Shown: one piece after another, positions 54,198 to 62,914 of the stretch
How positions within the stretch are numbered: the stretch's first letter is position 1
Layout: each line of letters begins with the position of its first letter
DNA from: Wenzhouxiangella sp. XN24
GTDB lineage: Bacteria; Pseudomonadota; Gammaproteobacteria; Steroidobacterales; XN24
NCBI RefSeq assembly: GCF_011064545.1
Contig: NZ_JAAMFG010000035.1
Coordinates: 124,001-188,000, forward strand
Direction: 5' to 3'
DNA: 64,000 nt
Notes under the pieces: generated by a model
Seen by the model: the letters and a program-made list of their open reading frames with translations, nothing else
Databases searched by the model: none
Told to the model about the DNA's origin: nothing
Translations under genes and position numbers: made by a program

Positions 54198-55556
54198 GTG
54201 AAGATCACGATTTTTGGCTCGGGCTATGTGGGCCTGGTGACAGGCGCATGCCTGGCGGACGTGGGCAACCAGGTGGTGTGTGTCGACATCGACCAGGACA
54301 AGATCGATCGGCTCAACGCCGGCGAGATTCCGATCTTCGAGCCGGGACTCACCGCGGTCGTGGCGCGCAATCGCGAGTCGGGACGACTGAAGTTCACGAC
54401 GGACGTGAAAGTCGGGGTGGCGCACGGACTGTTCCAGTTCATCGCCGTCGGCACGCCGCCCGACGAGGACGGCTCGGCCGACATGCAATACGTGCTCGCG
54501 GTGGCGCGGTCCATCGGCGAGTCGATGGAGGATTATCGCGTCGTGGTCGACAAGTCGACGGTACCGGTCGGCACGGCGGACAAGGTCAAGGCGGAGATCG
54601 CCAGGACGCTGGAGGAACGCGGCGCGAGTATCGATTTCGACGTCGTGTCCAACCCGGAGTTTCTCAAGGAAGGCGCCGCGGTAGACGACTTCATGCGGCC
54701 GGACCGCATCATCGTCGGCACGGACAATCCGCGCACCACCGAGTTGCTGCGCCTGCTTTACGAGCCGTTCAACCGCCAGCAGGATCGGCTCATCGCGATG
54801 GACATCCGCTCGGCTGAGCTGACCAAGTACGCGGCGAATGCGATGCTTGCCACCAAGATCAGCTTCATGAACGAGCTCGCCAACCTCGCCGAGCGTTTCG
54901 GCGCCGACATAGAGCATGTGCGACTCGGCATCGGCTCCGACCCGCGCATCGGCTATCACTTCATTTATCCCGGCGCGGGCTATGGCGGTTCGTGCTTCCC
55001 CAAGGACGTCACTGCGCTGGCGCATTCGGCGCGGCAGGCGGGTCATCCGGCGCAGTTGCTGGAGGCGGTCGAGGCCGTGAATGCGCGCCAGAAGCAGGTG
55101 CTGTTTGACAAGATCAGCGCGCACTATGGCGAGTCTTTGGCCGGTCGGACGATTGCGTTGTGGGGACTGGCGTTCAAGCCGAACACCGACGACATGCGTG
55201 AAGCGCCGAGCCGCGTGCTCATGGAAGCGCTTTGGGATGCTGGCGCCAAGGTGCGGGCCTATGATCCGCAGGCGCGCGAGGAGACGCACCGCATTTACGG
55301 CGACCGTGGTGACCTCGTGCTGTGCAAGTCGGCGGAGGCGGCGCTCGAGGGCGCCGATTGCCTGGTCGTGATCACCGAATGGATGGAATTCCGCAGCCCG
55401 GATTTCGATGCCATCAAGGATGCGCTGACCGAGCCGGTCATCTTCGACGGCCGCAACGTCTTCGACCCCGATTTCGTCCGCCGCTTCGGCTTCACCTACT
55501 ACGGCATCGGCCGCGGCGACCGCGGCGGGTCGGACCGTGATAAGTTATTGAGTTAG
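54198..55556 (+). CDS. ugd: UDP-glucose 6-dehydrogenase
   Basis: NAD-dependent oxidation of UDP-glucose to UDP-glucuronate, the precursor for uronate-containing polymers. 452 residues. [19 protein letters not shown] is the NAD motif, [11 protein letters not shown] and [24 protein letters not shown] are the middle motifs, and the catalytic Cys is in [34 protein letters not shown] opens the last domain. The start is GTG 54198, after AAAGGGA. The final ten residues ([10 protein letters not shown]) are encoded by the repeat element that begins at 55526, so the native C-terminus has been replaced or extended by it. Confidence 0.95.
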   Translation: MKITIFGSGYVGLVTGACLADVGNQVVCVDIDQDKIDRLNAGEIPIFEPGLTAVVARNRESGRLKFTTDVKVGVAHGLFQFIAVGTPPDEDGSADMQYVLAVARSIGESMEDYRVVVDKSTVPVGTADKVKAEIARTLEERGASIDFDVVSNPEFLKEGAAVDDFMRPDRIIVGTDNPRTTELLRLLYEPFNRQQDRLIAMDIRSAELTKYAANAMLATKISFMNELANLAERFGADIEHVRLGIGSDPRIGYHFIYPGAGYGGSCFPKDVTALAHSARQAGHPAQLLEAVEAVNARQKQVLFDKISAHYGESLAGRTIALWGLAFKPNTDDMREAPSRVLMEALWDAGAKVRAYDPQAREETHRIYGDRGDLVLCKSAEAALEGADCLVVITEWMEFRSPDFDAIKDALTEPVIFDGRNVFDPDFVRRFGFTYYGIGRGDRGGSDRDKLLS

Positions 55557-55784
55557 AATTATTTTTCATCCAAAAACAGGCTCATACGAGCCTTAGAGGC
55601 GAAAAATCGGGTGCAAAATCGCGTTCTAACGGGAGTTCCAGCCGGCTCCAAGCCAGGCCGAATAGCCGACAAGGCAAGCGTTAGAATGAATTTTTCGGGC
55701 CTGAATCACACTTCTAAGCGCAAAATCCGGCCATATTTTCAGACATATTCCATTTAGATCAGCAGCTTGCTGCGGTCCGACCCG
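55526..55784. repeat. Repeat-family element with both outward ends, between ugd and manC
   Basis: It starts CGGGTCGGACCG (55526-55537, inside ugd) and ends CGGTCCGACCCG (55773-55784), giving 259 bases with inverted ends. Next to the left end is ATAAGTTATTGAG, the reverse complement of the AATAACTTA seen at 3.82 kb. Inside are a perfect hairpin AGGCTC-ATAC-GAGCCT (55578-55593), TTAGAA/TTCTAA motifs, and, from 55681, a close relative of the ugd-upstream element. It fills the ugd-manC spacer. Confidence 0.7.
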
Positions 55785-55804
55785 AAACAGTAAAGGACAT
55801 CCGC

Positions 55805-57217
55805 ATGATCGTGCCCGTCATCCTCTCGGGCGGCTCCGGCACTCGGCTTTGGCCGCTGTCGCGCCAGCTCTACCCCAAGCAGCTGTTGCCGCTGGTCGGC
55901 AAGGACACCATGCTCCAGGCGACACTGCGCCGGCTCGAAGGCCTCGACGGCGTCGCGGACCCGATCATCGTCTGCAACGAGGAACACCGCTTCCTCGTCG
56001 CCGAACAGCTGCGCCAGATCGACGTCGACCCCGCGGCCATCCTGCTCGAGCCCGCCGGGCGCAACACGGCCCCGGCCGTCGCGCTTGCCGCCGCGGCCGC
56101 CCTGCAGGACCGCGAGCAGGGCGACGACCCGATTCTCCTCGTCCTCCCGGCCGACCACGTGATCCGCAACGCCGAAGCATTCCGCGCCGCACTGCAAGTC
56201 GGCGCCCGGCTCGCCGCCGAGGACAAGCTCGTCACCTTCGGCGTCGTCCCCGACCGCCCGGAAACCGGCTACGGCTACATCCGCGCCGCCGCGCGCAACG
56301 GCGCCGCCGCCGTCGAACAGTTCGTCGAAAAACCCGACCCCGCGCTCGCCGAGAAATACGTCGCCTCGGGCGATTACTTCTGGAACTCCGGCATGTTCAT
56401 GTTCCGCGCCGGCCGCTACATCGAAGAGCTGCGCAATCACCGCCCCGAAATCGTCACCCAGTGCGTCGCCGCCATCGCCGCCGCCAAGAACGATCTCGAT
56501 TTCACCCGCGTCGATCGCGACGCCTTCGAAGCCTGCCCCTCCGACTCCATCGACTACGCCGTCATGGAAAAAACCGAGTACGCCTGGGTCGTGCCGCTCG
56601 ACGCCGGATGGAGCGACGTCGGCAGCTGGGCCAGCCTGCATGACGCCTGCGACGCCGATCCCGCCGGCAACGTCACGGTCGGCGACGTGCTGATGGAAGA
56701 CACGCAGCGCTGCTATCTCTACGCCGAGAGCCGCCTCGTCGCCGCCGTCGGCCTCGCCGACTGCGTGGTGGTCGAGACCAAGGACGCCGTGCTCGTCGCA
56801 CCGCGCGACCGCGTCCAGGAAGTGAAGCAACTCGTCGAGCGCCTGAAAAAAGACGGCCGCTACGAGACCAGCCTGCACCGCGAAGTGTTCCGTCCCTGGG
56901 GCAGCTACGACAGCGTAGACAACGGCGACCGCTTCCAGGTCAAGCGCATCACCGTGAACCCGGGCGCACAGCTCTCACTGCAGATGCACCACCATCGCGC
57001 CGAGCACTGGATCGTCGTCTCCGGCACGGCCAAGGTGACCTGCGGCGAACAGACCTTCCTGCTCGGCGAGAACCAGTCCACCTACATCCCCATGGGCACG
57101 ACGCATCGCCTCGAGAACCCCGGCAAGATGCCGCTGCATCTCATCGAGGTGCAGTCCGGCTCCTACCTCGGCGAGGACGACATCGTGCGCTTCGAGGACA
57201 CCTACGGGCGCGGTTGA
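55805..57217 (+). CDS. manC: Mannose-1-phosphate guanylyltransferase / mannose-6-phosphate isomerase
   Basis: A 470-residue bifunctional enzyme (AlgA/ManC/XanB type) that supplies GDP-mannose. The N-terminal nucleotidyltransferase ([67 protein letters not shown]) occupies ~1-340. The C-terminal cupin isomerase ([50 protein letters not shown]) is the rest. The ATG lies after AAAGGA, 20 bases behind the repeat end. With manB it makes GDP-mannose or GDP-rhamnose precursors for surface polysaccharide. Confidence 0.94.
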   Translation: MIVPVILSGGSGTRLWPLSRQLYPKQLLPLVGKDTMLQATLRRLEGLDGVADPIIVCNEEHRFLVAEQLRQIDVDPAAILLEPAGRNTAPAVALAAAAALQDREQGDDPILLVLPADHVIRNAEAFRAALQVGARLAAEDKLVTFGVVPDRPETGYGYIRAAARNGAAAVEQFVEKPDPALAEKYVASGDYFWNSGMFMFRAGRYIEELRNHRPEIVTQCVAAIAAAKNDLDFTRVDRDAFEACPSDSIDYAVMEKTEYAWVVPLDAGWSDVGSWASLHDACDADPAGNVTVGDVLMEDTQRCYLYAESRLVAAVGLADCVVVETKDAVLVAPRDRVQEVKQLVERLKKDGRYETSLHREVFRPWGSYDSVDNGDRFQVKRITVNPGAQLSLQMHHHRAEHWIVVSGTAKVTCGEQTFLLGENQSTYIPMGTTHRLENPGKMPLHLIEVQSGSYLGEDDIVRFEDTYGRG

Positions 57218-57287
57218 GCCGTGGAGCTCGGAAATTCGTCGCGCTCGTCTTGAGATAGCGCTCCAGCAACGCGCGTCCTCGCACAGA

Positions 57288-57536
57288 TCAGTAACGTGCA
57301 TCCCCGCGCAGTTTGCCGATGAACCTCCCCGTTGATTCAGCTTGGCGCGGCATCGGATCGATGACTCCGGTGAGCGTCTCCAGGTCGACAGGCTTGCGCG
57401 CTGGACTTGCGCTCGTAAGCCGCGCCACCGGCCGGCCACGCCGAGTGATGACGACGATTTCGCCTGACCGCGCCCGTTCGACGAGCTCACTTAACCGTGC
57501 CTTGGCATCTGCCAGGCTCACAGTGTTTGTCGTCAT
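57288..57536 (-). CDS. Phd/YefM-type antitoxin, orphan
   Basis: An 82-residue protein with the Phd/YefM antitoxin N-terminus (TTNTVSLADAKARLSELVERARSGEIVVITRRGRPVARL). The C-terminal part (PVDLETLTGVIDPMPRQAESTGRFIGKLRGDARY) is the toxin-binding tail. The usual partner, a VapC- or Doc-like toxin, would follow on the minus strand, but only 70 bases remain before the manC end and they do not encode one. It lies antisense to the manC-manB direction. Regulatory role or relic of a lost pair. Confidence 0.85.
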   Translation of the reverse strand: MTTNTVSLADAKARLSELVERARSGEIVVITRRGRPVARLTSASPARKPVDLETLTGVIDPMPRQAESTGRFIGKLRGDARY

Positions 57537-57723
57537 CGCTCACCTCCGGCAACGGACTCCCCACGCGGTGAGACAGTAGCACCGCCAGCGCCGACACCAA
57601 AAGCCACCTCCGTTCATCGAGATTGCTAGAATGCCCTGCGCTGGAATAGTCCCTGAACTCGCCGAGGATTGGACCCGTTCCGAATCATCCCCGTTCCGAC
57701 TCGGCGGCCGTCCTCAATACCGG

Positions 57724-59073
57724 ATGAAACACATGAACTGCTTCAAAGCCTACGACGTCCGCGGCCGCCTCCCCGACGACCTCAACCCGGACATCGCGCG
57801 GCGCATCGGCCGCGCTTATGCTGCGGTGATCGGCCCGCGCCGCGTGGTGATCGGGCACGATGTGCGCCTGTCCTCGCCCGCGCTGTCCCGGGCCCTGGCC
57901 GAGGGGCTCATGGACGCAGGGGTGGACGTGCAGGACATCGGTCTGTGCGGCACGGAGATGGCGTATTTCGCGGCCAGCCACCTCGACGTGCACGGCGGGA
58001 TCATGGTGACGGCCAGCCACAACCCGCCGGACTGGAACGGCATGAAGTTCGTGCGCGAGCAGTCGAAGCCGATCAGCGGCGACTCCGGCTTGAAGGAGAT
58101 CGAGGAACGCACCGAGCGCGGGCGCTTCGAGGCGACGCCGAAGCGGGGGCGCCACACCGAGGTCGATGTGCACGACGCCTACATCGAACACCTGCTCGGC
58201 TACGTCGAGGTCGCCGCGCTAAAGCCGCTGAAACTGGTCGTCAACGCGGGCAACGGCGGGGCAGGGCTGGTCATCGACCGGCTCGAGAAGCGCCTCCCTT
58301 TCGACTTCGTCCGCCTGCAGCACGAACCCGACGGCACCTTCCCGCACGGCGTGCCCAATCCTTTGTTGCCCGAGCATCGCGCCGTCACGGCCGAGGCCGT
58401 CGTCGCCAGCGGTGCGGACTTCGGCATCGCTTGGGACGGCGACTACGACCGCTGTTTCCTGTTCGACGAGACCGGCCGCTTCATCGAGGGCTACTACATC
58501 GTCGGCCTGCTGGCCGAGGCGTTCCTGTTGAAGCACCCCGGCGCGAAGATCGTGCACGACCCGCGCCTGACGTGGAACACCATCGACATGGTGGAGCAGG
58601 GCGGCGGCGTGCCCATCATGTCCAAGACCGGGCATGCCTTCATCAAGGAGCGCATGCGCCTCGAGGACGCGGTGTACGGCGGCGAGATGAGCGCGCATCA
58701 CTATTTCCGCGACTTCGCCTACTGCGACTCGGGCATGATCCCGTGGCTGCTGGTGGCCGAGCTCGTCTCCCGCGCCGGCCGCCCGCTCTCGGCGCTGGTC
58801 GAGGAGCGCATGGCGGCGTTCCCGGCCTCCGGCGAGATCAACCGCTCCATCGCCGACCCGCCCGCGGTGCTGGCGGCGGTCGAGGCGGCCTATGCCGACG
58901 AGGCCGTGACCTTAGACCGCACCGACGGGCTGTCGATGGAATTCGCCGACTGGCGCTTCAACCTGCGCGCCTCGAACACCGAGCCGCTGGTGCGGCTCAA
59001 TGTCGAGAGTCGCGGGGACGCGGCGCTGATGGAGGCGAAGACGGCGGAGTTGCTGGCGTTGCTCGATCGCTAG
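57724..59073 (+). CDS. manB: Phosphomannomutase
   Basis: A 449-residue phosphohexomutase converting mannose-6-phosphate to mannose-1-phosphate, the step before ManC. N-terminal [24 protein letters not shown] is typical of ManB/CpsG. The phosphoserine loop is [16 protein letters not shown], the Mg loop [20 protein letters not shown], the sugar-binding loop [20 protein letters not shown], and the phosphate-binding loop [15 protein letters not shown]. Start ATG 57724; ATG 57733 is possible. The stop overlaps the convergent kinase gene end by four bases. A copy of its last ~25 codons recurs at 62.8 kb. Confidence 0.94.
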   Translation: MKHMNCFKAYDVRGRLPDDLNPDIARRIGRAYAAVIGPRRVVIGHDVRLSSPALSRALAEGLMDAGVDVQDIGLCGTEMAYFAASHLDVHGGIMVTASHNPPDWNGMKFVREQSKPISGDSGLKEIEERTERGRFEATPKRGRHTEVDVHDAYIEHLLGYVEVAALKPLKLVVNAGNGGAGLVIDRLEKRLPFDFVRLQHEPDGTFPHGVPNPLLPEHRAVTAEAVVASGADFGIAWDGDYDRCFLFDETGRFIEGYYIVGLLAEAFLLKHPGAKIVHDPRLTWNTIDMVEQGGGVPIMSKTGHAFIKERMRLEDAVYGGEMSAHHYFRDFAYCDSGMIPWLLVAELVSRAGRPLSALVEERMAAFPASGEINRSIADPPAVLAAVEAAYADEAVTLDRTDGLSMEFADWRFNLRASNTEPLVRLNVESRGDAALMEAKTAELLALLDR

Positions 59074-60098
59074 ACAAGACAGGCAGCCTTAAGCGTCCTC
59101 GCGATCACCGGGCGAGCCGCCAGGAAACGCTCGATGTCTTTCGCGAAGGCCCGGGGTGACTCGTAGCGCCGCTCGGGATCCGGGTCGATGGCCTTGAGGA
59201 TGATCCGGTCCAGGTCGCCGCCGGTCGAGGGGCCGCCCGGTCGGTGGTGCTGCGGCAGGCAGCCGGTCACCAGTTCGCACAATGTCACGCCGAGCGAATA
59301 CACATCGGTTCGCGTATCGACAGCGCCGGCGCCGCCGAGTTGCTCTGGACTCATGTATTCAGGCGTCCCCACCGGGAGGCCGGCCTCGGTGAGCTTCGAG
59401 CTCGTCCCGGCGTCCGCCGAGATCGCCATGGCGACGCCGAAATCGATGATCTTGGGCTGGGCGCCGTGCTCCTGCGTCATGACGAGAATATTGGCCGGCT
59501 TCAGGTCACGGTGGATCAGCGCCTTATTGTGCGCATGCTGGACTCCCTCGCAGACCCGCAGGAAAAGTCGCAGCCGGGCGCGGAGGCCGAGCCGGTGTGC
59601 GTCGCAATACCGGTCCAGCGGCATTCCTTCGACATACTCCATCACGAAGTAAGGTCGTCCGAGCGTGGTTTCCCCGGCATCCAGAACCGCCGCAATCGCG
59701 GGGTGGGACAACGTGGCCAGCGCCTGCCGCTCTGCCTCGAAGCGCGCAACGGCCTGGCGCGTGTCCATGCCGGCCTTGATCATCTTGATCGCCACCTTGC
59801 GGCGGATCGGCGCGGACTGTTCCGCAAGCCACACTTCGCCCATTCCGCCCTCGCCCAGCATCGACTCGAGCCGGTAGGGACCCGCCATCCGATCCTTCCC
59901 CGCCGACAGCGCAGCGTTCAACACCGACTCGACCGCCGCCAGCCGGTCGCCCTCGCAGCCCAGTAACCGGCGAACGTCTGCCACGACTTCGGGTCGGCCC
60001 AGTGATTCCCGCTCCAGTGTGCGCTCCCTGTCCGCCGGCTCGAGTTCGTCCACCCGGTCAAACAGCGCGCGCACCTCGGCGAAGACCTCGGGACTCAT
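59070..60098 (-). CDS. Short Ser/Thr protein kinase coupled to an ECF sigma factor
   Basis: A 342-residue Hanks-type kinase. A ~70-residue N-terminal helical region ([37 protein letters not shown]) precedes the kinase domain: [17 protein letters not shown] with the ATP lysine 105, [44 protein letters not shown]. The protein ends 10 residues after the kinase domain ([21 protein letters not shown]). Related kinases of this type usually continue with a membrane helix and TPR repeats, so this one seems truncated at its C-terminus, where it overlaps manB. Its start overlaps the sigma gene (ATGA). Likely target is the sigma factor or a partner; inference. Confidence 0.88.
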   Translation of the reverse strand: MSPEVFAEVRALFDRVDELEPADRERTLERESLGRPEVVADVRRLLGCEGDRLAAVESVLNAALSAGKDRMAGPYRLESMLGEGGMGEVWLAEQSAPIRRKVAIKMIKAGMDTRQAVARFEAERQALATLSHPAIAAVLDAGETTLGRPYFVMEYVEGMPLDRYCDAHRLGLRARLRLFLRVCEGVQHAHNKALIHRDLKPANILVMTQEHGAQPKIIDFGVAMAISADAGTSSKLTEAGLPVGTPEYMSPEQLGGAGAVDTRTDVYSLGVTLCELVTGCLPQHHRPGGPSTGGDLDRIILKAIDPDPERRYESPRAFAKDIERFLAARPVIARTLKAACLV

Positions 60099-60673
60099 GC
60101 GGAGTCCTCCGCCAGGGCCTCGGCCAGCCAGGCCCTTGCGAAGCGGACATCGCGCTCGATGGTGCGTGTAGAAAGCCCCAGCAGGGTCGCCACTTCCTCG
60201 AGACCGCAACCCCATACGAAATGCAGGCGGGCGACCTCGGCCGACCGCTCATCAAGCGCCTCGAGCCGGTCCAACGCCGCAGCGAACTCGTCGATGGTGG
60301 TGGTATCGACGGTCACCAGTTCCTCAGCGACGCCCGTGAAAGTCACGCGCAACTGGTCTCCGCCGCGCTTTTGGCGTTTCTTGCCGCGCTCATGATCGGC
60401 GAGCACCCGGAGCATCACGCGGCTCGCAATGGCGATGAAATGGCGGCGATTCCGGTATCCCGACCGCTGGCGCAACAGGCCGAGGTACGTCTCGTTCACC
60501 AGCGCCGCGGGCTCGAGCGTTGCCCCGGGGAGGCCCCTGCCGTAGCGATCCCTGAGCACCCGGACGGCCACGCCGTGCAGGTCGCGGTACAGGAGCGCCA
60601 TCGCCTGGTCGAGAGCGCCGGGCTCACCGTCGTGCGGCTGTTCCGGCAAACGGGTGATGGGTTCGCCCCTCAT
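60095..60673 (-). CDS. ECF-type RNA polymerase sigma factor
   Basis: A 192-residue sigma factor. Region 2 is MALLYRDLHGVAVRVLRDRYG ... LEPAALVNETYLGLLRQRSGYRNRRHFIAIASRVMLRVLADHERGKKRQKRGG. Region 4 is LDRLEALDERSAEVARLHFVWGCGLEEVATLLGLSTRTIERDVRFARAWLAEAL. This subfamily, with the EPAALVNE start, is usually linked to serine/threonine kinases instead of a membrane anti-sigma, and here the kinase follows by an ATGA overlap. Probably controls the divergent secreted-protein gene; inference from position. Confidence 0.92.
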   Translation of the reverse strand: MRGEPITRLPEQPHDGEPGALDQAMALLYRDLHGVAVRVLRDRYGRGLPGATLEPAALVNETYLGLLRQRSGYRNRRHFIAIASRVMLRVLADHERGKKRQKRGGDQLRVTFTGVAEELVTVDTTTIDEFAAALDRLEALDERSAEVARLHFVWGCGLEEVATLLGLSTRTIERDVRFARAWLAEALAEDSA

Positions 60674-60789
60674 CCCGGCAACCGTCCCTTTGCAGACCGT
60701 GTCGGGATTCCCGTCGCGATGTCGCGTTCAGGTTTAAGGGCCGAGTCTGCCCGTGACCAAAAAACACTTAATACAAGAGGGATGTTGTG

Positions 60790-61371
60790 ATGCTGAAGAA
60801 TCATTGCCTGGCGGCGATCTTGTGCGGGGCCTTGCTGGCGGGCTACATGCCCGGTGCAGAGGCCGGGAACCAGGGTAACGATCCGGTCGGCACCTGGTTG
60901 GTGCAAGTCAGCTTTCCGGAAGCGTCGTCCGGCGCGCCGCCCGCGCCGCCGCCGTTCATGGAGTTCCTCACGTTCCATGCCAAGGGCACCCTGACCGAGA
61001 CCAACAGCTCGCTGCATGCCAACCCGGTGCCGTTTGCCCCGCTGAACATCACCGGGAGCACCGGATTTGGCGCATGGGAACGCGCGGAGAAAGGCCGGGT
61101 CCGCTTCAGCTTCCTGAAGATGGTGTTCTGCGGGCCTGATTTCGACGCGACCACGGACCGCGCCACGGCTGAGTTGGGCTGCGGGATACCGGGACAGCAG
61201 CTCGGCTACCTGCGAGTACGGGCCGAGGCCACGCTGCGCGGCGACGTCTACACCGGCGGCGAGTCGTTCGTCGATTTGCTGGTCGGGCCCGACCCGGACG
61301 CGCCCTTCTTCACGGTGAAATTCGGCCCGGCGGCTTCGGCCGGCAAGCGGATCGTCGTGCAGGCGCCCTGA
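60790..61371 (+). CDS. Secreted protein of unknown function
   Basis: A 193-residue protein with a clear Sec signal peptide (LKNHCLAAILCGALLAGYMPGAEA, cut before GNQGNDP). The mature part starts PVGTWLVQVSF, then has strands such as MEFLTFHAKGTLTETNSS, GFGAWERAEKGRVRFSF and EATLRGDVYTGGESFVDLLV, a beta-barrel, lipocalin-like layout with one Cys pair (FCGPDF, LGCGIP). I do not know the family. It is divergent from the ECF sigma-kinase operon, which suggests control by that sigma factor. Start ATG 60790, GAGGG nine bases upstream; a GTG one codon earlier is possible. It has its own terminator. Confidence 0.85.
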   Translation: MLKNHCLAAILCGALLAGYMPGAEAGNQGNDPVGTWLVQVSFPEASSGAPPAPPPFMEFLTFHAKGTLTETNSSLHANPVPFAPLNITGSTGFGAWERAEKGRVRFSFLKMVFCGPDFDATTDRATAELGCGIPGQQLGYLRVRAEATLRGDVYTGGESFVDLLVGPDPDAPFFTVKFGPAASAGKRIVVQAP

Positions 61372-61395
61372 TGCCCGCTGGTTGATGCCGTGCAG

Positions 61396-61456
61396 CGCCG
61401 TCCCTCGAGCGTCATCGTCCACCGTGACGAGGATCGCTCGAGGGACGGCGTTTTTT
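61396..61456 (+). terminator. Strong intrinsic terminator after the secreted-protein gene
   Basis: A perfect 16-base inverted repeat, CGCCGTCCCTCGAGCG (61396-61411) and CGCTCGAGGGACGGCG (61435-61450), with further pairing in the loop (CGTC/GACG), is followed by TTTTTT (61451-61456). It isolates the secreted-protein gene from the lipoprotein gene downstream. Confidence 0.93.
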
Positions 61457-61580
61457 ATCCCGTCGCGGTCCTCTGTTAACCTGACATAAGTCACGGACGG
61501 GACGCGCTAGAAAAGGTGCAATGGTCGCAGCGGTTCAATGCCGCTGCGACCTGGCAACCTGGCTTGCGACGGGAGAGGAC

Positions 61581-62765
61581 GTGCTTGAGCTCACGGTGCG
61601 ATTGCGGGCAACGGCCTTGATGGCGGCAGCGCTGCTGTCGGCTTGCGCATCGACCCAGTCCGCCGGGCCGGCCCGCCCGGGTCCGGCCGCGCTCGCGAGC
61701 GGCGTCGAGATCGGTATCGACGGGGCATTGCCGCTGGTCGACACGCGCGGCGATCCACTGTTGGCCGGCCGCGTCGGGATCGGCGACGACTCTGCGCCGC
61801 TGCGCTACCACGCGACGTACATGCTCGAGCCAGGCGACGTGTTCGCGAACCCGACAGCACGACCCAAGCGCTTCGGCGGCCAGCGCTTCGGCCAGGAGCT
61901 GCGCATGCGGCTGCCGGTGGTGGCCGGTTCCCCGCTGGCGCTTAAGTTCCGGGCGGAGGCGCGCGACGTATGGCAGACCGATCGCGCTATCGTCGAGCAG
62001 CAGCGCCAGCTGGCGAAGCTGGAATGGTCTCCCGGTCTCGCCAGCCTCGCCCTGCAATGGGGTGCCGGCGACGCCACGGCGGATTCGCGACTGGCGCTCG
62101 ACTGCGCCTTGCGCGGCACCTTGCAGGTGTCGCTGCCGGACGGCAGCGCCGCGGCCGCGCCGGCGATGCACGTCACGGGGCGCGATTGCCACGTGCGGAC
62201 CTCCGATCCCCGCTACAGTGAACTGGCGGCGGCCACCTGGGGCGTGGCGCTCGCCTGGCACAGTTCGGAATACCAGACCGAGTTGCTCTTCTCCGTCATC
62301 GATCCCGGCGGCGGCGAGGCGACGCTGCACCAGGAGATCGACGCCAGCTATGAATTCGGCCTGAGCCATCGCAGGGCGCACGGCGACTGGAGCACGGAAG
62401 CCCTGGTGGCGATGCGTTATGCGCCGTCCTGGGACCTCTCCGCGCGCTCGGGTGCGGTCGGCGCTTACGCCGGCGATAGCGACGCTTACTGGATGGCGAA
62501 GATGTCCCTGACACGTCACCTTCCGGCCGTCTCGCTGAGCGCCAACTGGTCGCACAGCGCCGACCCGATGTGGTTCATGCCCGAGATCGGCCAGCAGAAG
62601 CACCGCCTGGACGTGCGTCTCGACCTGTCGCGCATGGTCGCGGCCGTCGCGCCGGACGTGAACCCGCAGCTGTCCATGCAATGGAACTGGCACGAGGCGC
62701 GTTCCCGCGCCGACGCCGTCACGGGCGACAACGCGATCAAGCTGAGCATGGCTGTGGCTTGGTGA
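61581..62765 (+). CDS. Putative outer-membrane lipoprotein, unrecognised
   Basis: A 394-residue protein with a lipoprotein signal (LRATALMAAALLSAC, lipobox LSAC). The mature part is rich in alternating hydrophobic/polar strands ending in aromatic residues (GQELRMRLPVVAGSPLALKFRAEARDVWQ, TWGVALAWHSSEYQTELLFSVI, DASYEFGLSHRRAHGDWSTEALVAM, VNPQLSMQWNWHEARSR) and ends KLSMAVAW, an outer-membrane barrel type ending. I do not recognise the family. The start is GTG 61581 just after GGGAGAGG; a longer frame to 61521 lacks a good site. It is alone on the plus strand. Confidence 0.75.
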   Translation: MLELTVRLRATALMAAALLSACASTQSAGPARPGPAALASGVEIGIDGALPLVDTRGDPLLAGRVGIGDDSAPLRYHATYMLEPGDVFANPTARPKRFGGQRFGQELRMRLPVVAGSPLALKFRAEARDVWQTDRAIVEQQRQLAKLEWSPGLASLALQWGAGDATADSRLALDCALRGTLQVSLPDGSAAAAPAMHVTGRDCHVRTSDPRYSELAAATWGVALAWHSSEYQTELLFSVIDPGGGEATLHQEIDASYEFGLSHRRAHGDWSTEALVAMRYAPSWDLSARSGAVGAYAGDSDAYWMAKMSLTRHLPAVSLSANWSHSADPMWFMPEIGQQKHRLDVRLDLSRMVAAVAPDVNPQLSMQWNWHEARSRADAVTGDNAIKLSMAVAW

Positions 62766-62804
62766 ACACCAGTTGTTCCGGGGGGATCTGCCTGCAGGGC
62801 TCGC

Positions 62805-62879
62805 CACCGAGCCGCGGGTGCGGCTCAGTGTCGATACCCGCGGTGATGCGGGGCTGATGGAGGGGAAGAGGGCGGAGAC
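62805..62879 (+). pseudogene. Fragment of a phosphomannomutase gene 3' end
   Basis: Bases 62805-62879 match the manB region encoding [24 protein letters not shown] at about 58977-59048, with roughly ten differences in 73 positions. Translation is TEPRVRLSVDTRGDAGLMEGKRAE. It is an isolated piece without start or rest of the gene, in the spacer between the lipoprotein gene and the RHS gene end. It probably marks an old rearrangement involving a second manB-like gene. Confidence 0.75.
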
Positions 62880-62914
62880 TCCAGGGCTGCCCAACAGGGG
62901 CATGCGTTCCACCA

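Noticed and set aside
54000-54208. N-terminal extension of the EAL/HDOD protein up to 54208
   Set aside because: The extension is encoded by the repeat element and the ugd leader on the opposite strand, and the family N-terminus starts near 53986.
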